Positions 26,524-35,973 are shown, counted from the stretch's first letter. The stretch is 47,630 nucleotides of DNA from Cryobacterium sp. (GCF_025463825.1 NZ_JAODBG010000096.1:1-47630); one strand, 5' to 3'. A program made the numbers and translations. The notes: a model not told the origin generated them from the sequence alone.

Positions 26524-28122
26524 ATGAGTGCCCAGGAACCACCCTCGCTCCACGCCCCCGGATCCCCCACCAAAACCCCCAAGATCTATCGCCAGGAACT
26601 GCACCGGGGCGTCGGGTCGTTCGCCTCCTTCGCAGCCGGTTTCTCCTTCGTCTCGATCCTCACCACGGTCTTCCAGCTCTTCGGCCTAGGCTTCGGCCTC
26701 GGCGGCGCGGCGTTCTTCTGGACGTGGCCGCTCGTTTTCGCCGGCCAGCTGCTCGTGGCCCTCAACTTCGCCCAACTCGCCGCGCGGTGGCCCATCTCCG
26801 GGTCGATCTTCCAGTGGGCGAGCCGACTGGCCGGCACGACGTTCGGCTGGTTCACCGGCTGGGTGATGATCGTCGCCCAGACCCTGACCGTCGCCGTGGC
26901 TGCCATCGCTGTGCAGGCCGTGCTTCCGGCCATCTGGGCAGGTTTCCAGATCATCGGCGGGCCGACGGCCGACCCGTCACTCGGTTCCGCCACCGGCGCG
27001 CAGAACGCCGTGCTCCTGGGCGTCGGGCTTCTGGTGCTCACGACCGTCGTCAACATCCTGAGCGTTCGCATCATGGCCCTCGCGACCAGTGTGGGGGTGC
27101 TCATCGAGATCATCGGAGTGATCGTGGTGGTCGCAGCCCTGATGCTGCTGCCGGAGCGCAGCGCCGCGGTCGTCTTCACCACCGAGGGCGCCGCGCCGAC
27201 GGACGACCCGTACATCTGGGCGTTCCTGGCGTCCTCGCTTATGGCCGCCTATGTGCTCGTCGGCTTCGACTCCGCGGGCGAGCTCGCCGAAGAGACCCAC
27301 GCACCGCGCCGGACCATCCCCAAGACCATCGTGCGCGCGGTCATCGTGTCCGGTCTCGGCGGGGCGCTCCTCATCATCGCAACCCTCGTCGCCGCGCCCA
27401 GCCTCAGCGACGGCAGCCTCGCGTCCGGTGGCATCGCTTACGTCGTCACCGAGCGCCTCGGCCCGGTCTTCGGCCGGCTGCTGCTGGTCGCGGTGGCCGT
27501 AGCCGTCTTCGTCTGCACCCTCGCCGTGCAGACGTCCGGCTCGCGCATGATCTACTCGATGGCCCGGGAACGCGCCCTCCCGTTCTGGCGCACCCTGGCG
27601 AAGGTATCGCCGCGCACCGGAACACCGATCGCCACCAGCATCGTCATCGGTGTCGGCGCCGCCCTCGCCCTGGCCGTCAACTTCGGCCAAAGCGCCATAT
27701 TCACCGCTCTCTCCAGCCTGTGCATCGCCATGCTCTACCTCGCCTACCTCGGGGTGACGCTGCCCATGCTGGTGCAGCGGCTCACCAAACGTGGCACCGA
27801 CGTCGAGCACGGCCTGGACGAGGACGGCAAACCGCTCTTCACCCTGGGCCGGTGGGGCATCCCGCTGAACGCCCTGGCGGTCGCCTATCAAATCGGGATG
27901 GTCGTGAACCTGGTCTGGCCGCGCGCGGAGATCTACGACCTCACCGGCGAAACCTGGTGGCTGCAGTGGAGCGCGTTGCTGTTCATCGGCGCGACCCTCG
28001 TCGTCGGCTACCTCGTGCACCGCCGGAACCGCTCCAGGGACGGCGCCATCGACCTCGGCCACCTGCCGGGATCCGCCGAACACTCGGCCATCGGAACCCC
28101 CTCCGTCGCCACCCTGGCCTGA
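26524..28122 (+). CDS. APC-superfamily permease of the urea/guanidine operon
   Basis: A 532-residue amino acid-polyamine-organocation transporter with about 12 membrane helices. The N-terminal region has SFASFAAGFSFVSILTTVFQ and QLLVALNFAQLAARWPISGS, the family pattern around TM1-TM3. Later come AAYVLVGFDSAGELAEETHA, which matches the conserved TM6-loop of APC permeases, and SGSRMIYSMARERALPFWRT (TM8 loop). Start ATG 26524 (MSAQEPPSL) has GGAAGG eight bases upstream. It is the first gene of a tight operon with two DUF1989 proteins, a biotin carboxylase and allophanate hydrolase, so it likely imports the operon's substrate (guanidine, urea or a precursor). Most related operons elsewhere use ABC importers instead. 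Confidence 0.85.
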   Translation: MSAQEPPSLHAPGSPTKTPKIYRQELHRGVGSFASFAAGFSFVSILTTVFQLFGLGFGLGGAAFFWTWPLVFAGQLLVALNFAQLAARWPISGSIFQWASRLAGTTFGWFTGWVMIVAQTLTVAVAAIAVQAVLPAIWAGFQIIGGPTADPSLGSATGAQNAVLLGVGLLVLTTVVNILSVRIMALATSVGVLIEIIGVIVVVAALMLLPERSAAVVFTTEGAAPTDDPYIWAFLASSLMAAYVLVGFDSAGELAEETHAPRRTIPKTIVRAVIVSGLGGALLIIATLVAAPSLSDGSLASGGIAYVVTERLGPVFGRLLLVAVAVAVFVCTLAVQTSGSRMIYSMARERALPFWRTLAKVSPRTGTPIATSIVIGVGAALALAVNFGQSAIFTALSSLCIAMLYLAYLGVTLPMLVQRLTKRGTDVEHGLDEDGKPLFTLGRWGIPLNALAVAYQIGMVVNLVWPRAEIYDLTGETWWLQWSALLFIGATLVVGYLVHRRNRSRDGAIDLGHLPGSAEHSAIGTPSVATLA

Positions 28123-28180
28123 CCAGACCCGGCCGCGCCGCCCGCCCCGATGCGGGCGGCGCCCCAACAGAAAGCACGTC

Positions 28181-29029
28181 ATGCCCTCGAGAGCAGATCT
28201 CCACCAGACCGACAGCGTGGTGGCCGCCCGCGCCGACGCGCGAGCCCGTGCCACAGAAACGGCACCGTACCTGCCGTACCGCCCGGCGTCGACGTCACCG
28301 GTCGTCCCGCCGGGCGTCGATCCCGCCGCGCTCACCTGGGCGGAGACTGTCGCGCCCGGCGGCTACACCCACAAGGTTCTCGCCCGCGGCACCCGCATCC
28401 GCCTGGACGACCCGACCGGGCGGGCCTGCGCGAGCGTGATCCTCTACAACGCCCTCGAACCGAGCGAACGGCTGAATGTCGCCGACACCATCAAGATCCC
28501 CTGGCAGGCCTACCTCGGCGCCGGTCATCCGCTCCTCTCCGGGGACGGCCGGGCCCTGGCCAGCATCTCCGCCGACACCTCGGGCCACCACGACGCTTTC
28601 TGCGGTACGACAACGGATGCCTTCAGCACGGCGAGGTACGGGTCCGCCGATCCGCAGGGTCCCACCCCGTCCGGCCGGTCACGGTTCCTCCTCGCCGCGG
28701 CCAAGCACGGGCTCACCGGGCGCGACCTGCCGCCGAGCATCTCGTTCTTCCAGGGCGTCCACGTCGAGGCGGACGGCCAGCTCGTCTTCCGGGGCAGCGC
28801 CGGCGCCGGCGCCTACGTCGAACTGATTGCGGAGCTGCCGTTGATCGTCCTCATCGTCAACGTGCCGCACCCACTCGACCCGGCAGAGGATTACCTGGTC
28901 GGGCCGCTCCAGGTGCACGCCTGGCGGGGAGAGCCCACCACGGCGGCGGACGACAGGTTCACGGCCACCCCCGAGCTCACCCGCGCATACCTGAACTCGA
29001 TCGACTACGCGGAGGCACGCGGACTATGA
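28181..29029 (+). CDS. DUF1989 protein UAAP1, probable carboxyguanidine deiminase subunit
   Basis: A 282-residue DUF1989 protein of the urea-amidolyase-associated type 1 group. Signatures are ERLNVADTIKIPWQAYLGAG, HPLLSGDGRALASISADTSG and HHDAFCGTT. The extra N terminus (about 45 residues) is polar. In related bacteria the paired DUF1989 proteins form a heteromeric carboxyguanidine deiminase (CgdAB) that turns carboxyguanidine into allophanate plus ammonia. That points to guanidine, not urea, as the operon's substrate. The ATG at 28181 follows the permease by 58 bases, and its stop overlaps the next start (ATGA). Confidence 0.85.
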   Translation: MPSRADLHQTDSVVAARADARARATETAPYLPYRPASTSPVVPPGVDPAALTWAETVAPGGYTHKVLARGTRIRLDDPTGRACASVILYNALEPSERLNVADTIKIPWQAYLGAGHPLLSGDGRALASISADTSGHHDAFCGTTTDAFSTARYGSADPQGPTPSGRSRFLLAAAKHGLTGRDLPPSISFFQGVHVEADGQLVFRGSAGAGAYVELIAELPLIVLIVNVPHPLDPAEDYLVGPLQVHAWRGEPTTAADDRFTATPELTRAYLNSIDYAEARGL

Positions 29030-29778
29030 CCATTCCCACCACCCACCCCGCCGGAACGCGCACCATCGAATCGACGGTGCCGGTCGGAGCGGTCTACGCC
29101 GCCGGCACCCCGATGGAGGAGTCCGGCCCGCTCGCCGACGGCCCCGTCGTCAGCGATGAGACGGTGGCCCCGCTGGCCCCGTGGTCCGGCGCCCTCCGGG
29201 CCGGTCAGGTCCTCACCATCGTCGACCTCGGCGGCAACCAGTCCGCCGATTTCCTGGTCTACAACGCCACCGAGACCGACGAGCGCTATTCGGTGCCGGA
29301 CACCCTGGCCTGGCAGGCCAACGCCTACCTCCGCGAAGGCTCGGTGCTCCGGTCCAACCTGGGCCGGCCGCTGATGAGCGTGGTCGGCAATGAGATCGAC
29401 CGCCAGGACACCATCGGCGGGGCGTGCTCCAAGGAATCCAACACCCTCCGTTACGGATATCACACCGAACACCAGCACGGCTGCCGGGAGAACTTCCTCA
29501 GTGAAGCCGCCCGATACGGCCTGGGCGCCCGGGACCTCGTCTCCAACATCAACTGGTTCATGAACGTCCCTGTCGAAGAGAACGGCACGCTCGGCATTGT
29601 CGACGGGATGTCCGCACCCGGCAAACGCGTCGCCCTGCGCGCCGAGATGGATGTGCTCGTGATCGTCTCGAACTGCCCCCAAATAAACAACCCTTGCAAC
29701 GACTTCAATTGCACGCCGCTGCGGATGATCGTCACCGACGCCCCCGCAGCCGCCCCCACCGGAACGGATCACGCATGA
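29026..29778 (+). CDS. DUF1989 protein UAAP2, probable carboxyguanidine deiminase subunit
   Basis: A 250-residue DUF1989 protein, type 2 partner of the preceding gene. Conserved blocks are LAWQANAYLREGSVLRSNLG, RQDTIGGACSKESNTLRYGY, HTEHQHGCRENFL, NINWFMNVPVEENGTLGIVD and the Cys-rich SNCPQINNPCNDFNCTP. The His/Cys residues in these blocks are the likely metal or catalytic ligands. ATG 29026 overlaps the stop of UAAP1 and has GGAGG eight bases upstream. Its own stop overlaps the carboxylase start. Coupled translation fits subunits of one complex. Confidence 0.87.
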   Translation: MTIPTTHPAGTRTIESTVPVGAVYAAGTPMEESGPLADGPVVSDETVAPLAPWSGALRAGQVLTIVDLGGNQSADFLVYNATETDERYSVPDTLAWQANAYLREGSVLRSNLGRPLMSVVGNEIDRQDTIGGACSKESNTLRYGYHTEHQHGCRENFLSEAARYGLGARDLVSNINWFMNVPVEENGTLGIVDGMSAPGKRVALRAEMDVLVIVSNCPQINNPCNDFNCTPLRMIVTDAPAAAPTGTDHA

Positions 29779-32700
29779 CCAGCGCCTTCGACACCCTCCT
29801 CGTCGCAAATCGCGGCGAGATCGCCCGGCGGATCATCCGCTCCGCCAAGACGATGGGCCTCCGCACCGTCGCGGTCTACTCCGACGCCGACCGCGCCGCC
29901 CCCCACGTGCGGGAAGCGGACGAGGCCGTCCGGCTCGGCCCCGCCCCGGCCAGGGAGTCCTACCTCGACATCGACACCATCCTCGCCGCTGCCGCCCAGC
30001 ACGGCGCCGGCGCCATCCACCCCGGCTACGGGTTCCTGTCCGAGAACCTCGAGTTCGCCCGCCGGATCGAAGCCGAAGGTATCAGCTTCATCGGACCCAC
30101 CGTCGATCAGATCGCCTCCTTCGGTGAGAAGCACACTGCGCGTGAACTCGCCGCCCTCGCCGGCGTGCCCATGCTGGCCGGCACCGGCCTGCTGTCCTCG
30201 GCGGACGAGGCCGTCGCCGCCGCCGAGCGCATCGGGCTGCCCGTCATGCTCAAGGCCACCGGTGGCGGTGGCGGGATCGGCATGCAGGCCTGCACCACCA
30301 TCGACGAGGTCCGCGACGCCTACGACCGGGTGGCCCGGCTGGGCGAGAAGAACTTCGGCTCGGCCGGAGTGTTCCTCGAACGCCTGGTCCGGCCGGCGCG
30401 GCATGTCGAGGTACAACTCTTCGGCGCCGGCGACGGCCGCGTTGCCGTCATCGGCGATCGGGACTGCTCCCTCCAGCGCCGCAACCAGAAGGTCATCGAA
30501 GAAGCCCCGGCGCCCGCGCTCCCGGACGCCGTCCGGCGCCAACTGCACGACTCCGCACGGTCCCTGGCCTCCTCGGTGAAGTACCGCTCCGCCGGCACGG
30601 TCGAGTTCGTGTACGACCCGATCCGAGAGGAAGCCGCCTTCCTCGAAGTCAACACCCGCCTCCAGGTCGAACACCCGGTCACCGAAGAGGTCTACGGCGT
30701 CGACCTGGTCGCGATGATGCTCCGTCTCGCCCGCGACGGTGCCGACGGGATCGATCCGGCCGTCTTCACGACGCCGTTCGAGCCCGTCGGGCACGCCTTC
30801 GAGGCCCGCGTCTACGCGGAAGATCCGGCCAAGAGCGGGCTGCCCAGCTCCGGCCTGGTGACCCAGGCCGTCTTCCCCGGCTACGGCGGCCCCGCCCTCA
30901 GCGGTGTGCGCATCGACGGCTGGATCGAGACCGGCCTCGAGGTCTCCCCGTACTACGACCCGATGCTCGCAAAGGTGATCGCCGCCGCGCCCACCCGCGA
31001 CACCGCTCTCGACCTGCTCCGCGAGGGCCTGGACGCCAGCCGGGTCGATGGCGTCGTCACCAATCTGGGGCTCCTGCGCTCGTTGACCGACGAGACGGCG
31101 CTGCGCGCCTCCGTGCACTCCACATCGACGCTGGAGACCACGGCGGACCCTGACCCGCGCATCGATGTTCTCGAGGCGGGCGCGATGACGACGGTGCAGG
31201 ACATCCCCGGGCGCACCGGCTACTGGCAGATCGGCGTCCCGCCGAGCGGCCCCATGGACGCCGTCTCTCTCGCTGAGGCCAACCTGGCGGTGGGCAATCC
31301 CGCCGGGGCGCCGGGCCTGGAGATCACCGCCACCGGCCCGACCCTCCGGTTCAGCGCGGCCACCCTGTTCGCCCTGACCGGCGCCGGCGCCACGGCCACC
31401 CTCGACGGAGCCGCCGTGCCGATGTGGGAACCGGTCGAAGCGGCCGCCGGCAGCGTCCTGACCATCGGCACCCTGCCCGGCCCCGGGCAACGCGCCTACC
31501 TCGCCGTGCGCGGCGGGCTCGACGTTCCCCTGTACCTGGGCAGCGCTTCCACCTTCACGCTCGGCGGATTCGGCGGCCACGCCGGCCGCGCCCTGCTCCC
31601 CGGCGACGTGCTCCGGCCGGGCTCCCCCGACTCGGATGCGCCGCACCCGGCGTTCCCGACCGGCACCCGCCTGTCCCTGGTCGGCGGCCCCACCCCCGCC
31701 AACCGGCGCCCCGCAATCACCTCCACCTGGCAGATCGGCGTCACAGAGGGCCCGCATGGCGCGCCCGACTTCTTCACCCGAGTCGACATGGACGTCTTCT
31801 ACGCCACCGACTACGAGGTGCACTACAACTCCGCCCGCACCGGCGTGCGTCTCGACGGTCCCCGGCCGGAATGGGCGCGGGAGGACGGCGGCGAGGCCGG
31901 CCTGCACCCGTCGAACATCCACGACAACCCCTACGCGATCGGCGCGATCGACTTCACCGGGGACACCCCGATCATCCTCGGACCGGATGGGCCGAGCCTG
32001 GGCGGTTTCGTCTGCCCCGCCGTGGTCGGAAGCGGCGATCTGTGGAAGCTCGGCCAGCTGCGCCCGGGTGACACCATCCGCTTCGTGCCGGTGCGGGAAG
32101 CCGACGCGGCCGGCCTCGTCGACAACCGCGCATCCTTCACCGTGAAGAGCTCCGGCGGAGACGGCGACGACGGCGTGATCGGCCGCCTCGAGCAGAACTC
32201 CGAGCGTCCCTCGGTGACCTACCGCCGCGATGGTGACGACAACCTCCTCGTCGAATACGGTGATCTCACCCTCGACCTCGGTTTGCGGATGCGCGTTCAC
32301 GCTCTAATGACGAAGCTGACCGAAGAATCCCCGAAGGGCGTTCTCGAACTCACGCCGGGCATCCGCTCGTTGCAGATCCGCACCGACTCCGCCGAGCTCA
32401 GGGCCACCGCGCTGGCCGGACTGCTCCGCGAGATCGAGGACGACATTCCGGCCACGCACGAACTGGTCGTGCCCTCCCGCACGGTGCGGCTGCCGCTTTC
32501 CTGGGATGACCCTGCCACGCACCTGGCCATCGAGAGGTACATGAACGGCGTCCGCGCCGACGCGCCGTGGACCCCGTCGAACATCGACTTCATCCGCCGC
32601 ATCAACGGCCTCCACTCGGTCGACGACGTGCTGAAAACCGTCTTCGATGCCACCTACCTGGTCCTGGGCCTCGGCGACGTCTACCTCGGCGCGCCGGTCG

Positions 32701-33425
32701 CCACCCCCCTTGACCCGCGGCACCGCCTGGTCACCACGAAATACAATCCGGCCCGCACCTGGACGGCGGAGAATTCCGTGGGCATCGGCGGCGCTTACAT
32801 GTGCATCTACGGCATGGAAGGACCCGGCGGCTACCAGTTCGTCGGTCGCACCGTGCAGGTCTGGAACCGGTTCCGTCGCGGCGGACTCTTCGCCGACAAC
32901 CCCTGGGCGCTTCGATTTTTCGACCGGATCGAGTGGTACCCGGTGGGCGCCGACGAACTTCTCGAACTGCGGGCCGAAACCGACGCCGGCCGTGGCGACT
33001 TCGCCACCGAGGAAGGCACCTTCGCCATCGCGGACTACCAGCGGTTCCTCGCGGAGAACTCCGCCTCCATCGAGGACTTCCGCGCCGTGCAGGCTGCGGC
33101 GTTCAGCGCTGAGAAGGACCGCTGGCGGGCGGCGGGCGAATTCGACGTCCGGCCCGACACCAAGGAGACCGCACCGGCGGATGCCGTGGTCGTCCCGGCC
33201 GGCGCCACCGCCGTCACCGCACCCTTCACGTCGACCGTCTGGCAGGTCGGCGTCGCGCCGGGCCAACGGGTGGTCGCGGGCGAGAAGCTGATGTCGCTCG
33301 AGGCGATGAAGATGGAGTCCTCCGTGACCGCCTCCGCCCACGGCACCATCACCGAAATCTATGTCCGTCCAGGAGACCAGGTGGCCCCCGGCCAGCCCCT
33401 CCTCGCCATCTCCGGAGCCCACTGA
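29775..33425 (+). CDS. Biotin-dependent urea/guanidine carboxylase
   Basis: A 1216-residue multidomain carboxylase. Residues about 1-450 are the ATP-grasp biotin carboxylase (LLVANRGEIARRII, ATGGGGGIGMQA, FLEVNTRLQVEHPVTEEV). About 470-780 form the KipA/AHS2-type half of the carboxyltransferase (TTVQDIPGRTGYWQIGVPPS, GLHPSNIHDNPYAIGAIDF). About 810-1020 are the KipI/AHS1 half. The end is a biotin carrier domain with the attachment site SLEAMKMESSV (about 1173-1183). It carboxylates urea to allophanate or guanidine to carboxyguanidine using ATP and bicarbonate; the linked DUF1989 genes favour guanidine. Both flanks overlap by four or one base (ATGA, TGATG), so the whole operon is translationally coupled. 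Confidence 0.92.
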   Translation: MTSAFDTLLVANRGEIARRIIRSAKTMGLRTVAVYSDADRAAPHVREADEAVRLGPAPARESYLDIDTILAAAAQHGAGAIHPGYGFLSENLEFARRIEAEGISFIGPTVDQIASFGEKHTARELAALAGVPMLAGTGLLSSADEAVAAAERIGLPVMLKATGGGGGIGMQACTTIDEVRDAYDRVARLGEKNFGSAGVFLERLVRPARHVEVQLFGAGDGRVAVIGDRDCSLQRRNQKVIEEAPAPALPDAVRRQLHDSARSLASSVKYRSAGTVEFVYDPIREEAAFLEVNTRLQVEHPVTEEVYGVDLVAMMLRLARDGADGIDPAVFTTPFEPVGHAFEARVYAEDPAKSGLPSSGLVTQAVFPGYGGPALSGVRIDGWIETGLEVSPYYDPMLAKVIAAAPTRDTALDLLREGLDASRVDGVVTNLGLLRSLTDETALRASVHSTSTLETTADPDPRIDVLEAGAMTTVQDIPGRTGYWQIGVPPSGPMDAVSLAEANLAVGNPAGAPGLEITATGPTLRFSAATLFALTGAGATATLDGAAVPMWEPVEAAAGSVLTIGTLPGPGQRAYLAVRGGLDVPLYLGSASTFTLGGFGGHAGRALLPGDVLRPGSPDSDAPHPAFPTGTRLSLVGGPTPANRRPAITSTWQIGVTEGPHGAPDFFTRVDMDVFYATDYEVHYNSARTGVRLDGPRPEWAREDGGEAGLHPSNIHDNPYAIGAIDFTGDTPIILGPDGPSLGGFVCPAVVGSGDLWKLGQLRPGDTIRFVPVREADAAGLVDNRASFTVKSSGGDGDDGVIGRLEQNSERPSVTYRRDGDDNLLVEYGDLTLDLGLRMRVHALMTKLTEESPKGVLELTPGIRSLQIRTDSAELRATALAGLLREIEDDIPATHELVVPSRTVRLPLSWDDPATHLAIERYMNGVRADAPWTPSNIDFIRRINGLHSVDDVLKTVFDATYLVLGLGDVYLGAPVATPLDPRHRLVTTKYNPARTWTAENSVGIGGAYMCIYGMEGPGGYQFVGRTVQVWNRFRRGGLFADNPWALRFFDRIEWYPVGADELLELRAETDAGRGDFATEEGTFAIADYQRFLAENSASIEDFRAVQAAAFSAEKDRWRAAGEFDVRPDTKETAPADAVVVPAGATAVTAPFTSTVWQVGVAPGQRVVAGEKLMSLEAMKMESSVTASAHGTITEIYVRPGDQVAPGQPLLAISGAH

Positions 33426-35116
33426 TGCCCCATCCCACCGCAACCGATCGGGTGCGCGCCGCATACCAGCGCATCCGGGCGCTCGACCGGCCCGAAATCT
33501 GGATCAGCCTGCGCGAGGAGCAGGCCGCCCTCGACGACGCCGCCGCCATCGACGCCCGCGTTGCCGCTGGTGAGAATTTGCCATTGGCCGGAACCGTCGC
33601 GGGTGTCAAGGACAATATCGACGTCGCCGGACTGGACACCACCGCCGCCGCCCCCAGCTACCGCTACCGCCCGGAGTCGGACGCCACCGCGGTCGGTCGC
33701 CTGCGCGCCGCCGGAGCGATCGTGATCGGGAAGACCAATCTCGACCAGTTCGCCACCGGCTTGGTCGGAGCTCGCAGCCCGTACGGCGCCGTGCGTAATG
33801 CCTGGCGCCCCGACCGAATCTCCGGCGGGTCGAGTTCCGGTTCCGCCGTGGCCGTCGCGCTCGGGATCGTGGACGTGGCCCTCGGCACCGACACCGCCGG
33901 ATCCGGTCGGGTGCCGGCAGCGCTGAACGGGATCATCGGCCTGAAACTCACCCGCGGACGCATCCCCACCACGGGGGTCGTCCCCGCCTGCCGCACCCTC
34001 GACTGCGTCACCGTTTTCGCCCGGGACCTGGCCACGGCGCGACAAACCGCGGAGCTCCTCGCCGGACCGGACGGCGCCGATCCGCTGGCCCGGACCGACG
34101 CGGAGGCCCGGCAGCACCTCCCTTCCGTTGGCCTTCCCGCCCGTCCCCGGGTCGGGGTGCCAGCCGCCGACCAGCTGGAGGGCCTGGCTCCGGGCTGGTC
34201 CGACGCCTTCCGCGACGCGGCGAACCGGCTGGCGGCGACGGGCGTCGACGTGGTCGACGTTGACATCGAGCCGCTCCTGCAGGCCGCGAAAATGCTCTAC
34301 GACGGCGCCTTCGTGGCCGAACGCTACGCCGCGGTCGGCGCACACATCGACTCGCACCGGGAGCTGATCGGCACCGATCTCGACCCGTCCGTGGCCGCTA
34401 TCGTGCTCGGCGGAGCCGACCGAACCGCCGTTGAACTCTTCCAGGACCGGGAAGAGCTCGACAGGTTGGCCGCTCTCGCGCGCGACGCCCTGGCCGGCTG
34501 CGACGCCCTGCTCACCCCCACGACGACCTGGCACCCGACCTTCGACGAGCTGGCCGCCGACCCGATCGGCGGCAACAGCAGAATGGGCAGGTACACGAAC
34601 TTCGCCAACCTGCTCGACATGACGTCCCTCGCGATCCCCGCGGGCACGGTCGACGGCGCACCGTTCGGCGTGATGTTCACCGCCGCCGCCTTCCGCGACG
34701 GTGCCGTGCAGCAACTGGCCGAGCGGTTCCTTGCGCCCGCGCTGGAGGTCCTCGTCGTGGGCGCCCATCTCACCGACCAGCCCCTGAACCATCAGCTGGT
34801 CGCCGCGGGCGGCACCCTCGTCGGCAGTGCGACCACGAGTGCGGATTACGCGCTGTTCGCGCTTGACACCACTCCGCCGAAACCGGGGCTGCTCCGCGTG
34901 GAAAGGGCCGGGTCTGCGATCGTCGGTGAGGTGTGGTCGTTGCCGGCGGCTGGCTTCGGGGCTTTCGTTGCCGGCCTCCCCGCTCCCATGACCATCGGCA
35001 GCGTCTTGCTGGCCGACGGGCGACGGGTGCCCGGCTTCCTGTGCGAAGCGGTCGCGACGATCGGGGCCAAGAACATCAGCGGCCACGGCGGCTGGCTTGC
35101 CTGGTTACGCTCCTGA
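33425..35116 (+). CDS. atzF: Allophanate hydrolase
   Basis: A 563-residue enzyme that splits allophanate into ammonia and CO2, the final step of the pathway. Residues about 1-430 are an amidase-signature domain with Lys in LAGTVAGVKDNIDVAGL, the Ser loop ISGGSSSGSAVAVALG and ALGTDTAGSGRVPAA, giving the Ser-cisSer-Lys triad. Residues about 440-563 are the small C-terminal domain typical of AtzF (LEVLVVGAHLTDQPLNHQLV, SAIVGEVWSLPAAGFGAFVA). The length fits bacterial AtzF. Start ATG overlaps the carboxylase stop by one base. Unlike the amidase remnant at 1.2 kb, this gene is complete. Confidence 0.92.
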   Translation: MPHPTATDRVRAAYQRIRALDRPEIWISLREEQAALDDAAAIDARVAAGENLPLAGTVAGVKDNIDVAGLDTTAAAPSYRYRPESDATAVGRLRAAGAIVIGKTNLDQFATGLVGARSPYGAVRNAWRPDRISGGSSSGSAVAVALGIVDVALGTDTAGSGRVPAALNGIIGLKLTRGRIPTTGVVPACRTLDCVTVFARDLATARQTAELLAGPDGADPLARTDAEARQHLPSVGLPARPRVGVPAADQLEGLAPGWSDAFRDAANRLAATGVDVVDVDIEPLLQAAKMLYDGAFVAERYAAVGAHIDSHRELIGTDLDPSVAAIVLGGADRTAVELFQDREELDRLAALARDALAGCDALLTPTTTWHPTFDELAADPIGGNSRMGRYTNFANLLDMTSLAIPAGTVDGAPFGVMFTAAAFRDGAVQQLAERFLAPALEVLVVGAHLTDQPLNHQLVAAGGTLVGSATTSADYALFALDTTPPKPGLLRVERAGSAIVGEVWSLPAAGFGAFVAGLPAPMTIGSVLLADGRRVPGFLCEAVATIGAKNISGHGGWLAWLRS

Positions 35117-35171
35117 CCGGGATGCTCCCCCTGCGACGCTCCGTGGTTCGGAGTGAGAACATGGAGAGACC

Positions 35172-35876
35172 ATGACCTCCGCCCCGCCCACGAACAAGGC
35201 CGGCCGCCCCCGCGCGAACAACGACAGCCGGCGCTCGTCGTTGACCTCCCGGGAGCAGATCCTCGACGCCGCCGCCGCGCTCTTCGCCGAGGCCGGGTTC
35301 TCTGGGACGTCGACGCGCGCGATCGCCGACAGGGTCGGTATCCGCCAGCAATCGCTCTACTACCACTTCGCCGGAAAGGACGAAATCCTCGCTGAACTCC
35401 TCAGCGGCTCGGTGCGACCCAGCATCGAGTTCGTGTCCGACATCGAAGCTCGGGTGCCCGGGGAGATCAGTCCGGCCGGTGCCCTGTTCGCCCTGGCCAG
35501 CATGGATGCCCGCACCCTGCGCAACACCCCGCATAACATCGGCACCCTTTACCTGCTGCCCGAGATCCAGGATCCCCGGTATGACGCCTTCCGCAACCAG
35601 CGGATCGCGCTCCGGGCCATCTACGGCCGCCTCGGTGCCGCCGCTGCCGTGGCCGATGTGCGGGCGACCGTGAGCGAGGACCGCATCGGCGTCCTCCTGA
35701 TCCAGCTGGCGGAGGTCGTGATCCAGCTGCGCCGGGATGAGGAGAGCGAGAGCGCCGACGACGATCAGACCATCGCCGCGTCCTGCCTTCGGGTTCTGGG
35801 GCTCTCCGCCGCCCAGATCGGGGCGGCGCGGGACGAGGCGGGCGCGGTCACGGCGGCAGCACTGCTCGCGCTCTAG
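35172..35876 (+). CDS. TetR/AcrR-family regulator of the urea/guanidine operon
   Basis: A 234-residue repressor. An Arg-rich start (KAGRPRANNDSRRSS) precedes the HTH domain: REQILDAAAALFAEAGFSGT, STRAIADRVGIRQQSLYYHF and GKDEILAELL. The C-terminal ligand domain is helical and divergent. It lies 55 bases after atzF, same strand, with GGAGAG just before the ATG; a small CTCCG/CGGAG hairpin (35139-35153) sits in the gap. It most likely controls the operon through the palindromes at 26477-26504, with an inducer such as guanidine or an intermediate; that is inference. Its TAG stop forms part of a TAGACT hexamer that may be the -10 box of the next tRNA. Confidence 0.87.
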   Translation: MTSAPPTNKAGRPRANNDSRRSSLTSREQILDAAAALFAEAGFSGTSTRAIADRVGIRQQSLYYHFAGKDEILAELLSGSVRPSIEFVSDIEARVPGEISPAGALFALASMDARTLRNTPHNIGTLYLLPEIQDPRYDAFRNQRIALRAIYGRLGAAAAVADVRATVSEDRIGVLLIQLAEVVIQLRRDEESESADDDQTIAASCLRVLGLSAAQIGAARDEAGAVTAAALLAL

Positions 35877-35891
35877 ACTGGAGCGGCACTC

Positions 35892-35973
35892 GCGGGAGTG
35901 GTGAAATTGGTATACACGCAGGTTTTAGGTACCTGTGCCGGAAGGCGTGAGGGTTCAAGTCCCTTCTCCCGCA
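35892..35973 (+). tRNA. tRNA-Leu (anticodon UAG)
   Basis: A full cloverleaf with long variable arm. Acceptor arms GCGGGAG (35892-35898) and CTCCCGC (35966-35972) pair perfectly, with discriminator A at 35973. The anticodon stem CAGGT/ACCTG encloses the loop TTTAGGT, giving anticodon UAG, which reads CUA leucine codons. The variable arm is TGCCGGAAGGCG, and the T arm GGGTTCAAGTCCC is canonical. CCA is not encoded (ACC follows the acceptor). A TAGACT hexamer at 35874-35879, overlapping the TetR stop codon, is a possible -10 box. Confidence 0.95.

Noticed and set aside
29769..32300. An 843-codon open frame antisense to the biotin carboxylase
   Set aside because: It mirrors the codon structure of the carboxylase gene and has no recognisable domain. 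A similar 692-codon frame antisense to fabF/pncB (41520-43598) was rejected for the same reason.
35892..35973. A tRNA with anticodon UAG in a window with three internal TAG codons, suggesting amber suppression
   Set aside because: Anticodon UAG reads the leucine codon CUA; an amber suppressor would need CUA. Several intact genes here (MBL-fold, TetR, heme oxygenase, pncB) end in TAG, so TAG is a normal stop.
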